The position numbers were made by a program, and so were the translations under genes. A DNA stretch of 64,000 nucleotides from Haematococcus lacustris (Eukaryota > Chlorophyta > Chlorophyceae > Chlamydomonadales > Haematococcaceae): contig JASKMD010000008.1 of the NCBI GenBank assembly GCA_030144725.1, positions 2,308,143 to 2,372,142 of the forward strand. The letters are read 5' to 3'. This document shows positions 35,667-46,500 of this stretch, piece after piece. The notes beneath the pieces were generated by a model. That model was not told the DNA's origin. It worked only from the letters and a program-made list of their open reading frames with translations, and did no database searches. The stretch's first letter is position 1; each line of letters opens with the position of its first letter.

Positions 35667-38600
35667 TCAAGGCAGGTTATGCACAGCCTTATACCTAGAC
35701 AAGATCTGAGGAGCACCAGCTAGGTTAGCTTCTGGCTCCCAAGTGTTGTAGGTGTCATCATAGCCAGTCCACTTGACCAGGTACTCCATGCGCTTCTTGA
35801 ACCGTACCTGCCTGTGATTCAACAGGCTATGCACTTCATAGTGAGGAGCATCTTCCAGCCACTCCAACACAGGAGGGGGGTGGAACCCCTGGCTGCCAGT
35901 GTACTTCTTAAGAAGTGACACATGAAACACGGGGTGCAACCTGCTCATGGTGGGAGGTAGCTCCAACCTGTAGGCAGACTCACCTAGCCTACCTGTGACC
36001 TTGAAAGGCCCCACATACCTAGGCAAGAACTTACGTGCTTTGCCTGGTGCATTGCGCAGGTTCTTGGTGCTCAGCAAGACACTGTCACCCACGCTGAACG
36101 TGACATCACGCCTACGCTTATTCTCATACCTTTCTTGGCGGTCCTGAGCCACCCTCATGCACTCCTGGGCATGCTTCACCTCATGCTCCCACTTCTTGGC
36201 AAAGCTCTCAGCGGAGGGCGAGAGGCACGGCCTGGGCAGCTTATGCAACATAGGCGTAATGGGTGACTGTCCATAGTTCACCAGGAATGGTGTAGACTGA
36301 ATGGACTCCTGCCAGGAATTATTGATGGCAAACTCGGCAAAAGCCAGATGTCTAGGCCAATCAACCTGGGTAGGCAGGATATAATGTCTAAGCATTTCTT
36401 CCACAGTTTGATTAGTACGCTCAGTTTGCCCATTAGACTCTGGATGATACGCAGTGCTGAAAGCAGGGTCTACGCCTATCAGCTTCCTGACCTCAATCCA
36501 GAACTGATTGTTAAAGGTCGCACCACGATCAGAGATGGTAACTTTAGATAGACCATGGTATTTAAATACGTGGTCAATGTAAAGTTCAGCAAACTCTTTA
36601 GCATCCATGGCCTCAATGCATGGGATTAAGTGAACCATCTTTGACAGACGATCCACGACCACACAAATTGAGTCATAGCCATGCACACCGACTGGAAGCT
36701 TAACCACCAAATCCATGGTGACAGATTCCCAGCGGTACCCAGGTATAGACAAGGGATTTAGCAACCCACCAGGAACCTGGCGAGAAGCTTTGTTACGTTG
36801 GCATGCATCACAATTAGCCACATAGTGTCTAACATCAGTGCGCATAGTTTTCCACCAGAACACCCTGCGCACACGCTCCAAGGTCTTGGTGATGCCAACA
36901 TGGCCAGCATACTTAGCATCATGCATTTCGTGCAAAATATGCTCTCGCAGCTGAATATCATTAGGGACTATAATAGTGCCTTTATCAAGATGTCGCCACA
37001 GTCCCTCCTGGGTCATTTCCCACTCCTCATTAGGTTCAGCAAAGGCGGGATCAGTGCTATAGGCACTAATTAGCCAATCTGTGACCTGAGAAGGGTGACC
37101 AGGACACTCAGGGAGCTGTGCCTCACAGTCATTAGAGACCGGGTCAGCCCACCTTAACCGCTTAGGCTCTGATGGCTTTAGAGCATCATCAGAGTCAGCA
37201 TCATGGTCAGGGTCTGATCCAGCGGCAGGCTGCTGTTCGCTGCCCCCGCTGCCGCTGCCCAACGGTGTACCCGCACCGGCTTCCTCCCCCTCCTGTAATC
37301 TCCGCTTCTGCTGCCTGGTCGTCACCAGGATTTTGTCAGTATCAGTCTTAGCCGTCGCTGAAGTTACTGGAATACGTGACAGTGGGTCTGCAGGATTAGT
37401 GTTGCCAGGTAGGTATTTGATGGTGTAATCAAATCGGGACAGGAATTCCAACCAGCGGCTCTGCCTACGGGACAGTGTAGACTGCGTAGGTAGGGCCTCT
37501 AGAGGGCGGTGATCAGTATACAGTGTGAATTGCACACCTTCAAGGTAGCATCGCCACTGTGTACACGCAGCAATAATAGCCAGTGTTTCCTGCTCCCCAG
37601 TGGTATAATTCTTTTCAGCCTTTGTAAGCTTACGAGAATAATAAGCAAGGGGATAACCATCCTGCATCAAGACTGCCCCGACACCCAGTAATGAAGCGTC
37701 ACAGTAGACTTGGAAAGGTTTGGTTGTATCAGGAAGGCGGAGCATAGGCACACGCATGACTGCCTGCTTTACAGCGTTGAAGGCATCTAACTGAGGTTTA
37801 GGCCACTCCTCCCAGTTAAAAGATTTGCCTTCAGGTCCAGTCAGATTAGTGAGTGGAGCTGCAATGGCACTGAAATTATGTACAAATTTACGTACATAAT
37901 TGGCCATGCCAAGAAATGACTGCAAGGCTGTCAGGTTCGTAGGAACAGGCCAGTCTTTTATTGCAGCCACCTTGCTGGGGTCTACAGCTACACCATCTTT
38001 AGAGATGATGTGACCCAGAAAAGGTAAAGACTCTTTCATAAAATCACACTTAGAAAGTTTAGCAAAGTATTTGTGTTTCCTCAACAATTCAAATACTTCA
38101 CGAAGGTGGACGAGGTGTTCCTTGATAGACTTGGACATGATTAGAATGTCATCAAGGTATACAAGGGCACACTTGTCAATCACCTCGGCAAATGCCTGGT
38201 TCATGGCACGTTGAAACGTGGCCGGTGCATTGGTTAAACCAAAGCACAGAACTTTGTATTGGTAATGACCTATGGGTGTCCTAAACGCAGTTTTAGGAAT
38301 ATCTTCATCAGGGATCCTGATCTGATGGTAACCAGCCTGGAGATCCAGGGAAGAGAACACGGTCATACCAGAAAGTTTATCAAATAGATCATCAATCCTG
38401 GGTAGAGGGTATTGGTCACGAATGGTGAGCTTATTGAGTTGACGATAGTCTACGCACATACGTAGTTCTCCAGTTTTCTTCTTTACAAAAAGAACGGGCG
38501 CTGCATAAGGGGATGTGCTAGGCTCAATCAACCCTTTGGATAGCATGTCAGTGACCTGTTTCTTAACCTCATCCTGTTCTGGCTTACTCATCCTATAACT

Positions 38601-39611
38601 GGGCCTGGCAGGAGGCTTAGCACCTTCCTGCAAGGGAATGGAATGCCCCACGTTACGCGCAGGAGGCAACCCAGTTATAGGCTGAAACACATCAGAGTAC
38701 TCCATAAGGAGGCTCTTCAACTGTGCTGCCTGCTCAGGGGGTACGCCAGGTGGGTCTTGCAAGTTCTCATAAGAGACCAATGCCACCACACCTGTACCAC
38801 CTTGCTTGAGCCATCTTGCAGCCTCTTTGGCGGACAGGGGTGTAGAAACACCACCTGAGCCAGGCTCAAGGAAACCAGGGGGTATAGCATAAGCTTCTTT
38901 TACAGGGTTTACAGTAGATTGAGACTCAACTGTACAGTTCACTGACCCACCTTTGTTGATAGCTGAAGGTAGTAGCACAGGCCTGCCCTTAGGGGTACGC
39001 AGGGTAAGGGACTTGTCGACGTAATCGACCAGAGCCCCCTGCACAGTAAGCCAGTCAGCACCCAGCAGAATGTCATACTCATGCACTAGTTCAGGCATCA
39101 CAGTCAAGTTACAAAAGCAGCTGAATTGCTGGATGGACAGGTGTGCCTTGACATAGTGCGTGCAATACACCGGTTGATTATTGGCAACTTCATAACGAAG
39201 AGCCACCGGGTACTCATACAGCTTCAGCTTGTGCTTAGACACAAACATGTGACTGATGAACGAGTCATCAGCACCACCGTCAGCAAGGCAAAAGCACTTG
39301 TGATCATGGTTCAGGGTGCCAGAAAACCTGAATCTCACCTTGCCATCACGTCCAACCATCCCAAGTACATGTGCCTGTTGGTACCGAGCCTCAGAAGGCA
39401 CAGCAGTCTTACATGGCACATCACTTAACACAGAACATGGCAGTCCTGTTGGCAGGGCAGGCTGGGACACATCAGGGCAGGCTAACAAAGGAACCTGAGT
39501 TGAGTTGGCCTTAGGCTTACTCACACTCCTTGCTCCTACAACTGCAGCATCATGCAACAGTTGCTCAGGTTCAGACACAGCACAGATCTGGCTGTCTGGC
39601 TGCGCAACACT
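35667..39611 (-). CDS. pol: Pol polyprotein of copy B
   Basis: Same length and domains as the copy A pol; about a dozen amino-acid differences (for example PDVSQ for PDMSQ, GSDPDH for GSDSDH). All catalytic motifs including YLDD and the integrase D, D, E are kept. The same in-frame TGA separates it from gag. Confidence 0.94.
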   Translation of the reverse strand, partial: SVAQPDSQICAVSEPEQLLHDAAVVGARSVSKPKANSTQVPLLACPDVSQPALPTGLPCSVLSDVPCKTAVPSEARYQQAHVLGMVGRDGKVRFRFSGTLNHDHKCFCLADGGADDSFISHMFVSKHKLKLYEYPVALRYEVANNQPVYCTHYVKAHLSIQQFSCFCNLTVMPELVHEYDILLGADWLTVQGALVDYVDKSLTLRTPKGRPVLLPSAINKGGSVNCTVESQSTVNPVKEAYAIPPGFLEPGSGGVSTPLSAKEAARWLKQGGTGVVALVSYENLQDPPGVPPEQAAQLKSLLMEYSDVFQPITGLPPARNVGHSIPLQEGAKPPARPSYRMSKPEQDEVKKQVTDMLSKGLIEPSTSPYAAPVLFVKKKTGELRMCVDYRQLNKLTIRDQYPLPRIDDLFDKLSGMTVFSSLDLQAGYHQIRIPDEDIPKTAFRTPIGHYQYKVLCFGLTNAPATFQRAMNQAFAEVIDKCALVYLDDILIMSKSIKEHLVHLREVFELLRKHKYFAKLSKCDFMKESLPFLGHIISKDGVAVDPSKVAAIKDWPVPTNLTALQSFLGMANYVRKFVHNFSAIAAPLTNLTGPEGKSFNWEEWPKPQLDAFNAVKQAVMRVPMLRLPDTTKPFQVYCDASLLGVGAVLMQDGYPLAYYSRKLTKAEKNYTTGEQETLAIIAACTQWRCYLEGVQFTLYTDHRPLEALPTQSTLSRRQSRWLEFLSRFDYTIKYLPGNTNPADPLSRIPVTSATAKTDTDKILVTTRQQKRRLQEGEEAGAGTPLGSGSGGSEQQPAAGSDPDHDADSDDALKPSEPKRLRWADPVSNDCEAQLPECPGHPSQVTDWLISAYSTDPAFAEPNEEWEMTQEGLWRHLDKGTIIVPNDIQLREHILHEMHDAKYAGHVGITKTLERVRRVFWWKTMRTDVRHYVANCDACQRNKASRQVPGGLLNPLSIPGYRWESVTMDLVVKLPVGVHGYDSICVVVDRLSKMVHLIPCIEAMDAKEFAELYIDHVFKYHGLSKVTISDRGATFNNQFWIEVRKLIGVDPAFSTAYHPESNGQTERTNQTVEEMLRHYILPTQVDWPRHLAFAEFAINNSWQESIQSTPFLVNYGQSPITPMLHKLPRPCLSPSAESFAKKWEHEVKHAQECMRVAQDRQERYENKRRRDVTFSVGDSVLLSTKNLRNAPGKARKFLPRYVGPFKVTGRLGESAYRLELPPTMSRLHPVFHVSLLKKYTGSQGFHPPPVLEWLEDAPHYEVHSLLNHRQVRFKKRMEYLVKWTGYDDTYNTWEPEANLAGAPQILSRYKAVHNLP

Positions 39612-40531
39612 TCAGCGGCCCACGGCAATGCGAGCGGACTGAGAGCGCCGGCCCTTAGGCTGAGCAGGTGGGGGACGCTGCTCAGGCTCAGACTCAGACT
39701 CCTCTGGCTCAGAGGGAGGCTTAGAGTCAGACTTCTGCCCAGGCTTCTTGGCACCGTTAGGTGGGTTCTGGTAGCCAGATCTGCGGCGGGCTTCAGTAGC
39801 AGTGTACTGCTGGAACGGGCAGGGCCAGTTGGACAGGTGACCAGGATGGTAGCACTTGTAACAGTACTGGCCAGGCTCAGGGCGAGGAGAGGCCCACAGG
39901 TTGACTTTCCTGGGGCGCTTGCTACCACCAGCAGGACCAGGAGGGGGACCACAGCCCCTCCTGCCTGGGCGAGCACCTCCACCCATAGCCGCCACAGCCT
40001 GCACAGCATGGACACCATTAGACACAGCACCCTTAGATGGTGTTGTGGTGGCCAGCATGACAATGTTCCTCTGCGCCTGCCGAGCAGCATCAATGGCCTG
40101 AGACAGAGTGGGGTCCTTGAAAGGAGCCAGATCCTTCAAAACAGCAGTCTGCAAAGCAGGGCTGAGACCTCTGGTAAACACCATGCACAGCAAAGGCTGG
40201 CACATGCTGTCAGAACCTGCAATCAGCAAGTTGTTTCTGAAGGCAATGATATAGCTGCCCAAGAGCATGCCAGTGGTCATCTGAAGAGACCCGTCAATGA
40301 GCTTGGTACGAGCCACATTGCAGTCATCCCTAAGATCATCGCCTGTGTATTCACAGAAGGCGGAACGAAGGTAAGCCCAGTCAGGTGCGTCAGCATACAA
40401 AGCAGCATATGCGTCTTTGACTGAGGGGTACCAGGTGTTGCGGGCTGTGCCAGTCAAAAAAGCAGGCATAGCAGACGCAACATCAAGCCTGTAGCGAGCA
40501 CAGTGACGTTCTAAGTCGTCACAAAACGCAG
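39612..40531 (-). pseudogene. gag: Gag of copy B, 5'-truncated
   Basis: Matches copy A gag from the capsid region to the zinc knuckle and TGA. Homology stops at about 40531 (after HCARYRLD reading back to AFCDDLER) and is replaced by an AT-rich repeat. No start codon, LTR or primer site remains for this copy. Confidence 0.88.
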
Positions 40532-40697
40532 CTAAATCAATACTATGACTCTTATTAATGTAAAAGTATTTAGTATTAATACTATGACTCTTATTAATGT
40601 AATAGTATTAATATTATGACTCTTATTAATATATTATATATATAAAGTATTAATACTATGACTCTTATTAATGTAAAAGTATAATGTAAAAGTATCA
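40532..40697. repeat. AT-rich short repeat block
   Basis: About 165 bp made of four to five imperfect copies of a unit containing ACTATGACTCTTATTAATGT. Far more AT-rich than anything else in the window. Looks like filler or organelle-like sequence at a breakpoint. Confidence 0.8.
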
Positions 40698-40726
40698 TAC
40701 AGGCCCTAGGTCAGATCCAGCGGGTA
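40698..40726 (+). other. Inverted 29-bp fragment of gag
   Basis: Reverse complement of the gag segment at about 34769-34797 (contains CCTAGGTCAGATCCAGCGGG). It is inverted relative to copy B, and its edge coincides with the sequence that borders the N gap at 28832. Confidence 0.75.
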
Positions 40727-40746
40727 CCTAATGATAACTTTTACAG

Positions 40747-41450
40747 AGGGGAGGGGAGGGGAGGGGAGGGGAGGGGAGGGGAGGGGAGGGGAGGGGAGGG
40801 GAGGGGAGGGGAGGGGAGGGGAGGGGAGGGGAGGGGAGGGGAGGGGAGGGGAGGGGAGGGGAGGGGAGGGGAGGGGAGGGGAGGGGAGGGGAGGGGAGGG
40901 GAGGGGAGGGGAGGGGAGGGGAGGGGAGGGGGAGGGGAGGGGAGGGGAGGGGAGGGGAGGGGAGGGGAGGGGAGGGGAGGGGAGGGGAGGGGAGGGGAGG
41001 GGAGGGGAGGGGAGGGGAGGGGAGGGGAGGGGAGGGGAGGGGAGGGGAGGGGAGGGGAGGGGAGGGGAGGGGAGGGGAGGGGAGGGGAGGGGAGGGGAGG
41101 GGAGGGGAGGGGAGGGGAGGGGAGGGGAGGGGAGGGGAGGGGAGGGGAGGGGAGGGGAGGGGAGGGGAGGGGAGGGGAGGGGAGGGGAGGGGAGGGGAGG
41201 GGAGGGGAGGGGAGGGGAGGGGAGGGGAGGGGAGGGGAGGGGAGGGGAGGGGAGGGGAGGGGAGGGGAGGGGAGGGGAGGGGAGGGGAGGGGAGGGGAGG
41301 GGAGGGGAGGGGAGGGGAGGGGAGGGGAGGGGAGGGGAGGGGAGGGGAGGGGAGGGGAGGGGAGGGGAGGGGAGGGGAGGGGAGGGGAGGGGAGGGGAGG
41401 GGAGGGGAGGGGAGGGGAGGGGAGGGGAGGGGAGGGGAGGGGAGGGGAGG
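40747..41450 (+). repeat. (GGGGA)n satellite
   Basis: About 140 GGGGA units with a single one-base interruption near 40930. Pure purine on one strand over 700 bp, so capable of triplex or quadruplex structures. Open frames across it are artefacts. Confidence 0.97.
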
Positions 41451-42415
41451 TGGTGGTGTGGTGCCAGGACCCTGTGATGTGGTGCCAGGACCCTGTGGGA
41501 GTGGTGCCAGGACCCTGTGTGCCAGAACCCTGTGGGTGTGCGGCAGAACCCTGTAGCCAAACGTCGCAGGACCCTGTAGGCGTGCGGCAGGACCATGTAG
41601 CCAAACGTCGCAGGACCCTGTAGGCGTGCGGCAGAACCCTGTAGCCAAACGTCGCAGGACCCTGTAGGCGTGCGGCAGAACCCTGTAGCCAAACGTCGCA
41701 GGACCCTGTAGGCGTGCGGCAGAACCCTGTAGCCAAACGTCGCAGGACCCTGTAGGCGTGCGGCTGGACCCTGTAGCCAAACGTCGCAGGACCCTGTAGG
41801 CGTGCGGCAGAACCCTGTAGCCAAACGTCGCAGGACCCTGTAGGCGTGCGGCAGAACCCTGTAGCCAAACGTCGCAGGACCCTGTAGGCGTGCGGCTGGA
41901 CCCTGTAGCCAAACGTCGCAGGACCCTGTAGGCGTGCGACAGAACCCTGTAACTTACAGTGTAAGCAAACGTCGCAGGACCCTGTGTGCCAGAACCCTGT
42001 GGCGTGGTACCAGGACCCTGTAGGCCAGGACCCTGTGGTGTGATGCCAGGACCCTGTGGTGCCAGAACCCTGTGGTGTGGCGCCAGGACCCTGTGGTGTG
42101 GTGCCAGGACCCTGTGGTGTGGTGCCAGGACCCTGTGAGCCAGAACCCTGTGGTGTGGTGCCTGGACCCTGTGGTGTGGTGCCAGGACCCTGTGGTGTCT
42201 GGACCCTGTGGTGTGGTACCAGGACCCTGTAGGCCAGGACCCTGTGGTGAAGTGCCAGGACCCTGTAGGCCAAGACCTTTTGGTATGGTGCCAGGACCCT
42301 GTGGTGTGGGGCCAGGACCCTGTGGGCCAGGACCCTGTGGTGTGGTGCCAGGACCCTATGAGCCAGAACCCTGTGGTGTGGTACCAGGACCCTGTGTAGA
42401 AAGATACTCGTCGTA

Positions 42416-42640
42416 GGACCCTGTACAGGGTCCTGGCACACATGGTCAAAAGCATCCAAACGGGGTCAACAGGACCAACCACAAGCTATGTAGGAATCCT
42501 AACATGGTTCTATCACATAGGGATGCAATGAATGATTAAAATATCAACACTCATAGGGTACGGAGGACCCTGTACAGGGTCGGCAGGACCCTGTACCGGG
42601 TCCTACGACCATGATGACGCTAGGAACCTGTACAGGGTCC
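42416..42640. repeat. Palindrome cluster in the satellite spacer (copies also at about 45060 and 47268)
   Basis: GGACCCTGTACAGGGTCC, an 18-base perfect palindrome, is followed within about 220 bp by two or three imperfect ones (one reads CTGTACCGGGTCC). The half-site is the satellite module itself, so the palindromes are head-to-head modules. Confidence 0.85.
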
Positions 42641-43374
42641 TAGGACACGAGCCATAGCTCATCACAGGCTGGGACTTTTTGCATGACACCTACTAGGTTG
42701 GGCAGCTGTAACCGCCCTTTACAACTTCTCATACTCACATTTCATGAAAAGTCACTTTGGTCACACGGTGCCAACTCCCTTAGCCAAAATCGGGGTCACA
42801 GCCCCACACCTGGCCCAGCAACTCGACACCGAGTGAGAATTACACTTTGGCCCAAGAGAGTCTTGTCATCCTCTAGGTCACAGCAACCCACATACCAAGT
42901 TTCAGACCTCAACTCTCAGGTTTTTCAAGCCAGCCAGGCCTTAATTTGCACGAGTGTATGCATCGCACCTTTGCAAGCTACCTTTGTGCCGTTCGCCCTC
43001 AACTCTGTGCTTGATCACAAATACCCTATTCCTTTCGCTGAGCGCTAATGGCTGCGAGACCGAGCTGCATGCTGGCCTCTTGGCTGATGACTGATGGCTG
43101 CGAAGGCTAGCTTGCCCGCATTTCATGGCCGGCTGTGAGGCTGCGCATTTGGGCGCTGTTGATGTCGCTGCTGCTGAGTTTGGGATGGACGTGTCGCGTG
43201 TTGCGTGTTGCTGCATTACTGCGGGCTTTGCGGGGTCGACATGGTTTCCTCTCATGGCGCCTCGCGACCTCATGGCACACCAACGGCTTGCTTGGTGGCA
43301 GCTAGCGCAGATCCCAATACCAAGCCCGTCAGTTTTCGCGCTCTTGCATGCAAGTCACATGCAGAAAGCGGGGT

Positions 43375-43520
43375 TGGCGAAACCCTGCACAGCGTCTTTG
43401 AATCACTTAGGAGAAATCAACACAAGGAACGAAACCCTGCACGAGGTCGGCGAAACCCTGCACGAGGTCAGGGTTGACTTAGAAAAAGTCCATGCTTTGA
43501 TCGAAACCCTGCACTAGGTT
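43375..43520 (+). repeat. CGAAACCCTGCAC repeat cluster
   Basis: Four copies of (C)GAAACCCTGCAC followed by AGC, GAGGT or TAGGT, spaced 20-60 bases. The same cluster is at 46019-46164. Part of the macrosatellite spacer; function unknown. Confidence 0.7.
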
Positions 43521-46500
43521 AGCAACTTGACTTTGCACATGCTACCTACTAGGTTGTGCTTTTATTCTGATGCCTGACAACTCCTCATACTCAGAAATTT
43601 TAAAAAGTCACTTCAATCAGTAAGCACCATCTCCCATAGCCAAATTCGGGGTGAGGGCCAGGCTGATGGTCCAGCAGCTCCGCAATGACACAGAATTTCA
43701 CTTTGGCCCAAGAGAGTCTTCTCCTCCACTAGGTCACAGCAGCCTACATGCCATGTCTCAGACCTCAACTCGCAAGTTTGCCGAGCCAGCCAGCCCCTGT
43801 GGGCCAGGACCCTGTGGTGAGGTGCCAGGACCCTGTGGTGTGGTGCCAGGACCCTGTGGTATGGTGCCAGGACCCTGTGGTGTGGTGCCAGGACCCTGTG
43901 ATGTGGTGCCAGGACCCTGTGGGAGTGGTGCCAGGACCCTGTGTGCCAGAACCCTGTGGGCGTGCGGCAGAACCCTGTAGCCAAACGTCGCAGGACCCTG
44001 TAGGCGTGCGGCAGGACCCTGTAGCCAAACGTCGCAGGACCCTGTAGGCGTGCGGCAGAACCCTGTAGCCAAACGTCGCAGGACCCTGTAGGCGTGCGGC
44101 AGAACCCTGTAGCCAAACGTCGCAGGACCCTGTAGGCGTGCGGCAGGACCCTGTAGCCAAACGTCGCAGGACCCTGTAGGCGTGCGGCTGGACCCTGTAG
44201 CCAAACGTCGCAGGACCCTGTAGGCGTGCGGCAGAACCCTGTAGCCAAACGTCGCAGGACCCTGTAGGCGTGCGGCAGAACCCTGTAGCCAAACGTCGCA
44301 GGACCCTGTAGGCGTGCGGCAGAACCCTGTAGCCAAACGTCGCAGGACCCTGTAGGCGTGCGGCAGAACCCTGTAGCCAAACGTCGCAGGACCCTGTAGG
44401 CGTGCGGCTGGACCCTGTAGCCAAACGTCGCAGGACCCTGTAGGCGTGCGGCAGAACCCTGTAGCCAAACGTCGCAGGACCCTGTAGGCGTGCGGCAGAA
44501 CCCTGTAGCCAAACGTCGCAGGACCCTGTAGGCGTGCGGCTGGACCCTGTAGCCAAACGTCGCAGGACCCTGTAGGCGTGCGACAGAACCCTGTAACTTA
44601 CAGTGTAAGCAAACGTCGCAGGACCCTGTGTGCCAGAACCCTGTGGCGTGGTACCAGGACCCTGTAGGCCAGGACCCTGTGGTGTGATGCCAGGACCCTG
44701 TGGTGCCAGAACCCTGTGGTGTGGCGCCAGGACCCTGTGGTGTGGTGCCAGGACCCTGTGGTGTGGTGCCAGGACCCTGTGAGCCAGAACCCTGTGGTGT
44801 GGTGCCTGGACCCTGTGGTGTGGTGCCAGGACCCTGTGGTGTCTGGACCCTGTGGTGTGGTACCAGGACCCTGTAGGCCAGGACCCTGTGGTGAAGTGCC
44901 AGGACCCTGTAGGCCAAGACCTTTTGGTATGGTGCCAGGACCCTGTGGTGTGGGGCCAGGACCCTGTGGGCCAGGACCCTGTGGTGTGGTGCCAGGACCC
45001 TATGAGCCAGAACCCTGTGGTGTGGTACCAGGACCCTGTGTAGAAAGATACTCGTCGTAGGACCCTGTACAGGGTCCTGGCACACATGGTCAAAAGCATC
45101 CAAACGGGGTCAACAGGACCAACCACAAGCTATGTAGGAATCCTAACATGGTTCTATCACATAGGGATGCAATGAATGATTAAAATATCAACACTCATAG
45201 GGTACGGAGGACCCTGTACAGGGTCGGCAGGACCCTGTACCGGGTCCTACGACCATGATGACGCTAGGAACCTGTACAGGGTCCTAGGACACGAGCCATA
45301 GCTCATCACAGGCTGGGACTTTTTGCATGACACCTACTAGGTTGGGCAGCTGTAACCGCCCTTTACAGCTTCTCATACTCACATTTCATGAAAAGTCACT
45401 TTGGTCACACGGTGCCAACTCCCTTAGCCAAAATCGGGGTCACAGCCCCACACCTGGCCCAGCAACTCGACACCGAGTGAGAATTACACTTTGGCCCAAG
45501 AGAGTCTTGTCATCCTCTAGGTCACAGCAACCCACATACCAAGTTTCAGACCTCAACTCTCAGGTTTTTCAAGCCAGCCAGGCCTTAATTTGCACGAGTG
45601 TATGCATCGCACCTTTGCAAGCTACCTTTGTGCCGTTCGCCCTCAACTCTGTGCTTGATCACAAATACCCTATTCCTTTCGCTGAGCGCTAATGGCTGCG
45701 AGACCGAGCTGCATGCTGGCCTTTTGGCTGATGACTGATGGCTGCGAAGGCTAGCTGGCCCGCATTTCATGGCCGGCTGTGAGGCTGCGCATTTGGGCGT
45801 TGTTGATGTCGCTGCTGCTGAGTTTGGGATGGATGTGTCGCGTGCTGCGTGTTGCTGCATTACTGCGGGCTTTGCGAGGTCGACATGGTTTCCTCTCATG
45901 GCGCCTCGCGACCTCATGGCACACCAACGGCATCCTTGGTGGCAGCTAGCGCAGATCCCAATACCAAGCCCGTCAGTTTTCGCGCTCTTGCATGCAAAAC
46001 ACATGCAGAAAGCGGGGTTGGCGAAACCCTGCACAGCGTCTTTGAATCACTTAGGAGAAATCAACACAAGGAACGAAACCCTGCACGAGGTCGGCGAAAC
46101 CCTGCACGAGGTCAGGGTTGACTTAGAAAAAGTCCATGCTTTGATCGAAACCCTGCACTAGGTTAGCAACTTGACTTTGCACATGCTACCTACTAGGTTG
46201 TGCTTTTATTCTGATGCCTGACAACTCCTCATACTCAGAAATTTTAAAAAGTCACTTCAGTCAGTAAGCACCATCTCCCTTAGCCAAATTCGGGGTGAGG
46301 GCCAGGCTGATGGTCCAGCAGCTCCGAAATGACCAAGAATTTCACTTTAGCCCAAGAGAGTCTTCTCCTCCACTAGGTCACAGCAGCCTACATGCCAAGT
46401 CTCAGACCTCAACTCGCAAGTTTGCCGAGCCAGCCAGCCCCTGTGGGCCAGGACCCTATGGTGAGGTGCCAGAACCCTGTGGTGTGGTGCCAGGACCCTG

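Larger units (their letters stand above)
28832..40531 (-). mobile_element. Head-to-tail Ty3/gypsy chromovirus array (copies C, A, B) sharing LTRs
   Basis: Unit length is 5,942 bp: gag starts at 29251 and 35193, pol stops at 29725 and 35667, LTRs at 29283-29512 and 35225-35454. Order on the minus strand: copy B (gag 5'-truncated at about 40531), shared LTR, complete copy A, shared LTR, copy C (lost into the gap). Copies A and B differ by scattered point changes, about 1-2 percent by eye, so they are young; the reading frames are intact. Confidence 0.92.

Noticed and set aside
43970..44590. CRISPR-like array of 44-bp direct repeats
   Set aside because: There are no unique spacers between repeats, the unit is itself two half-related modules, and the genome is eukaryotic.
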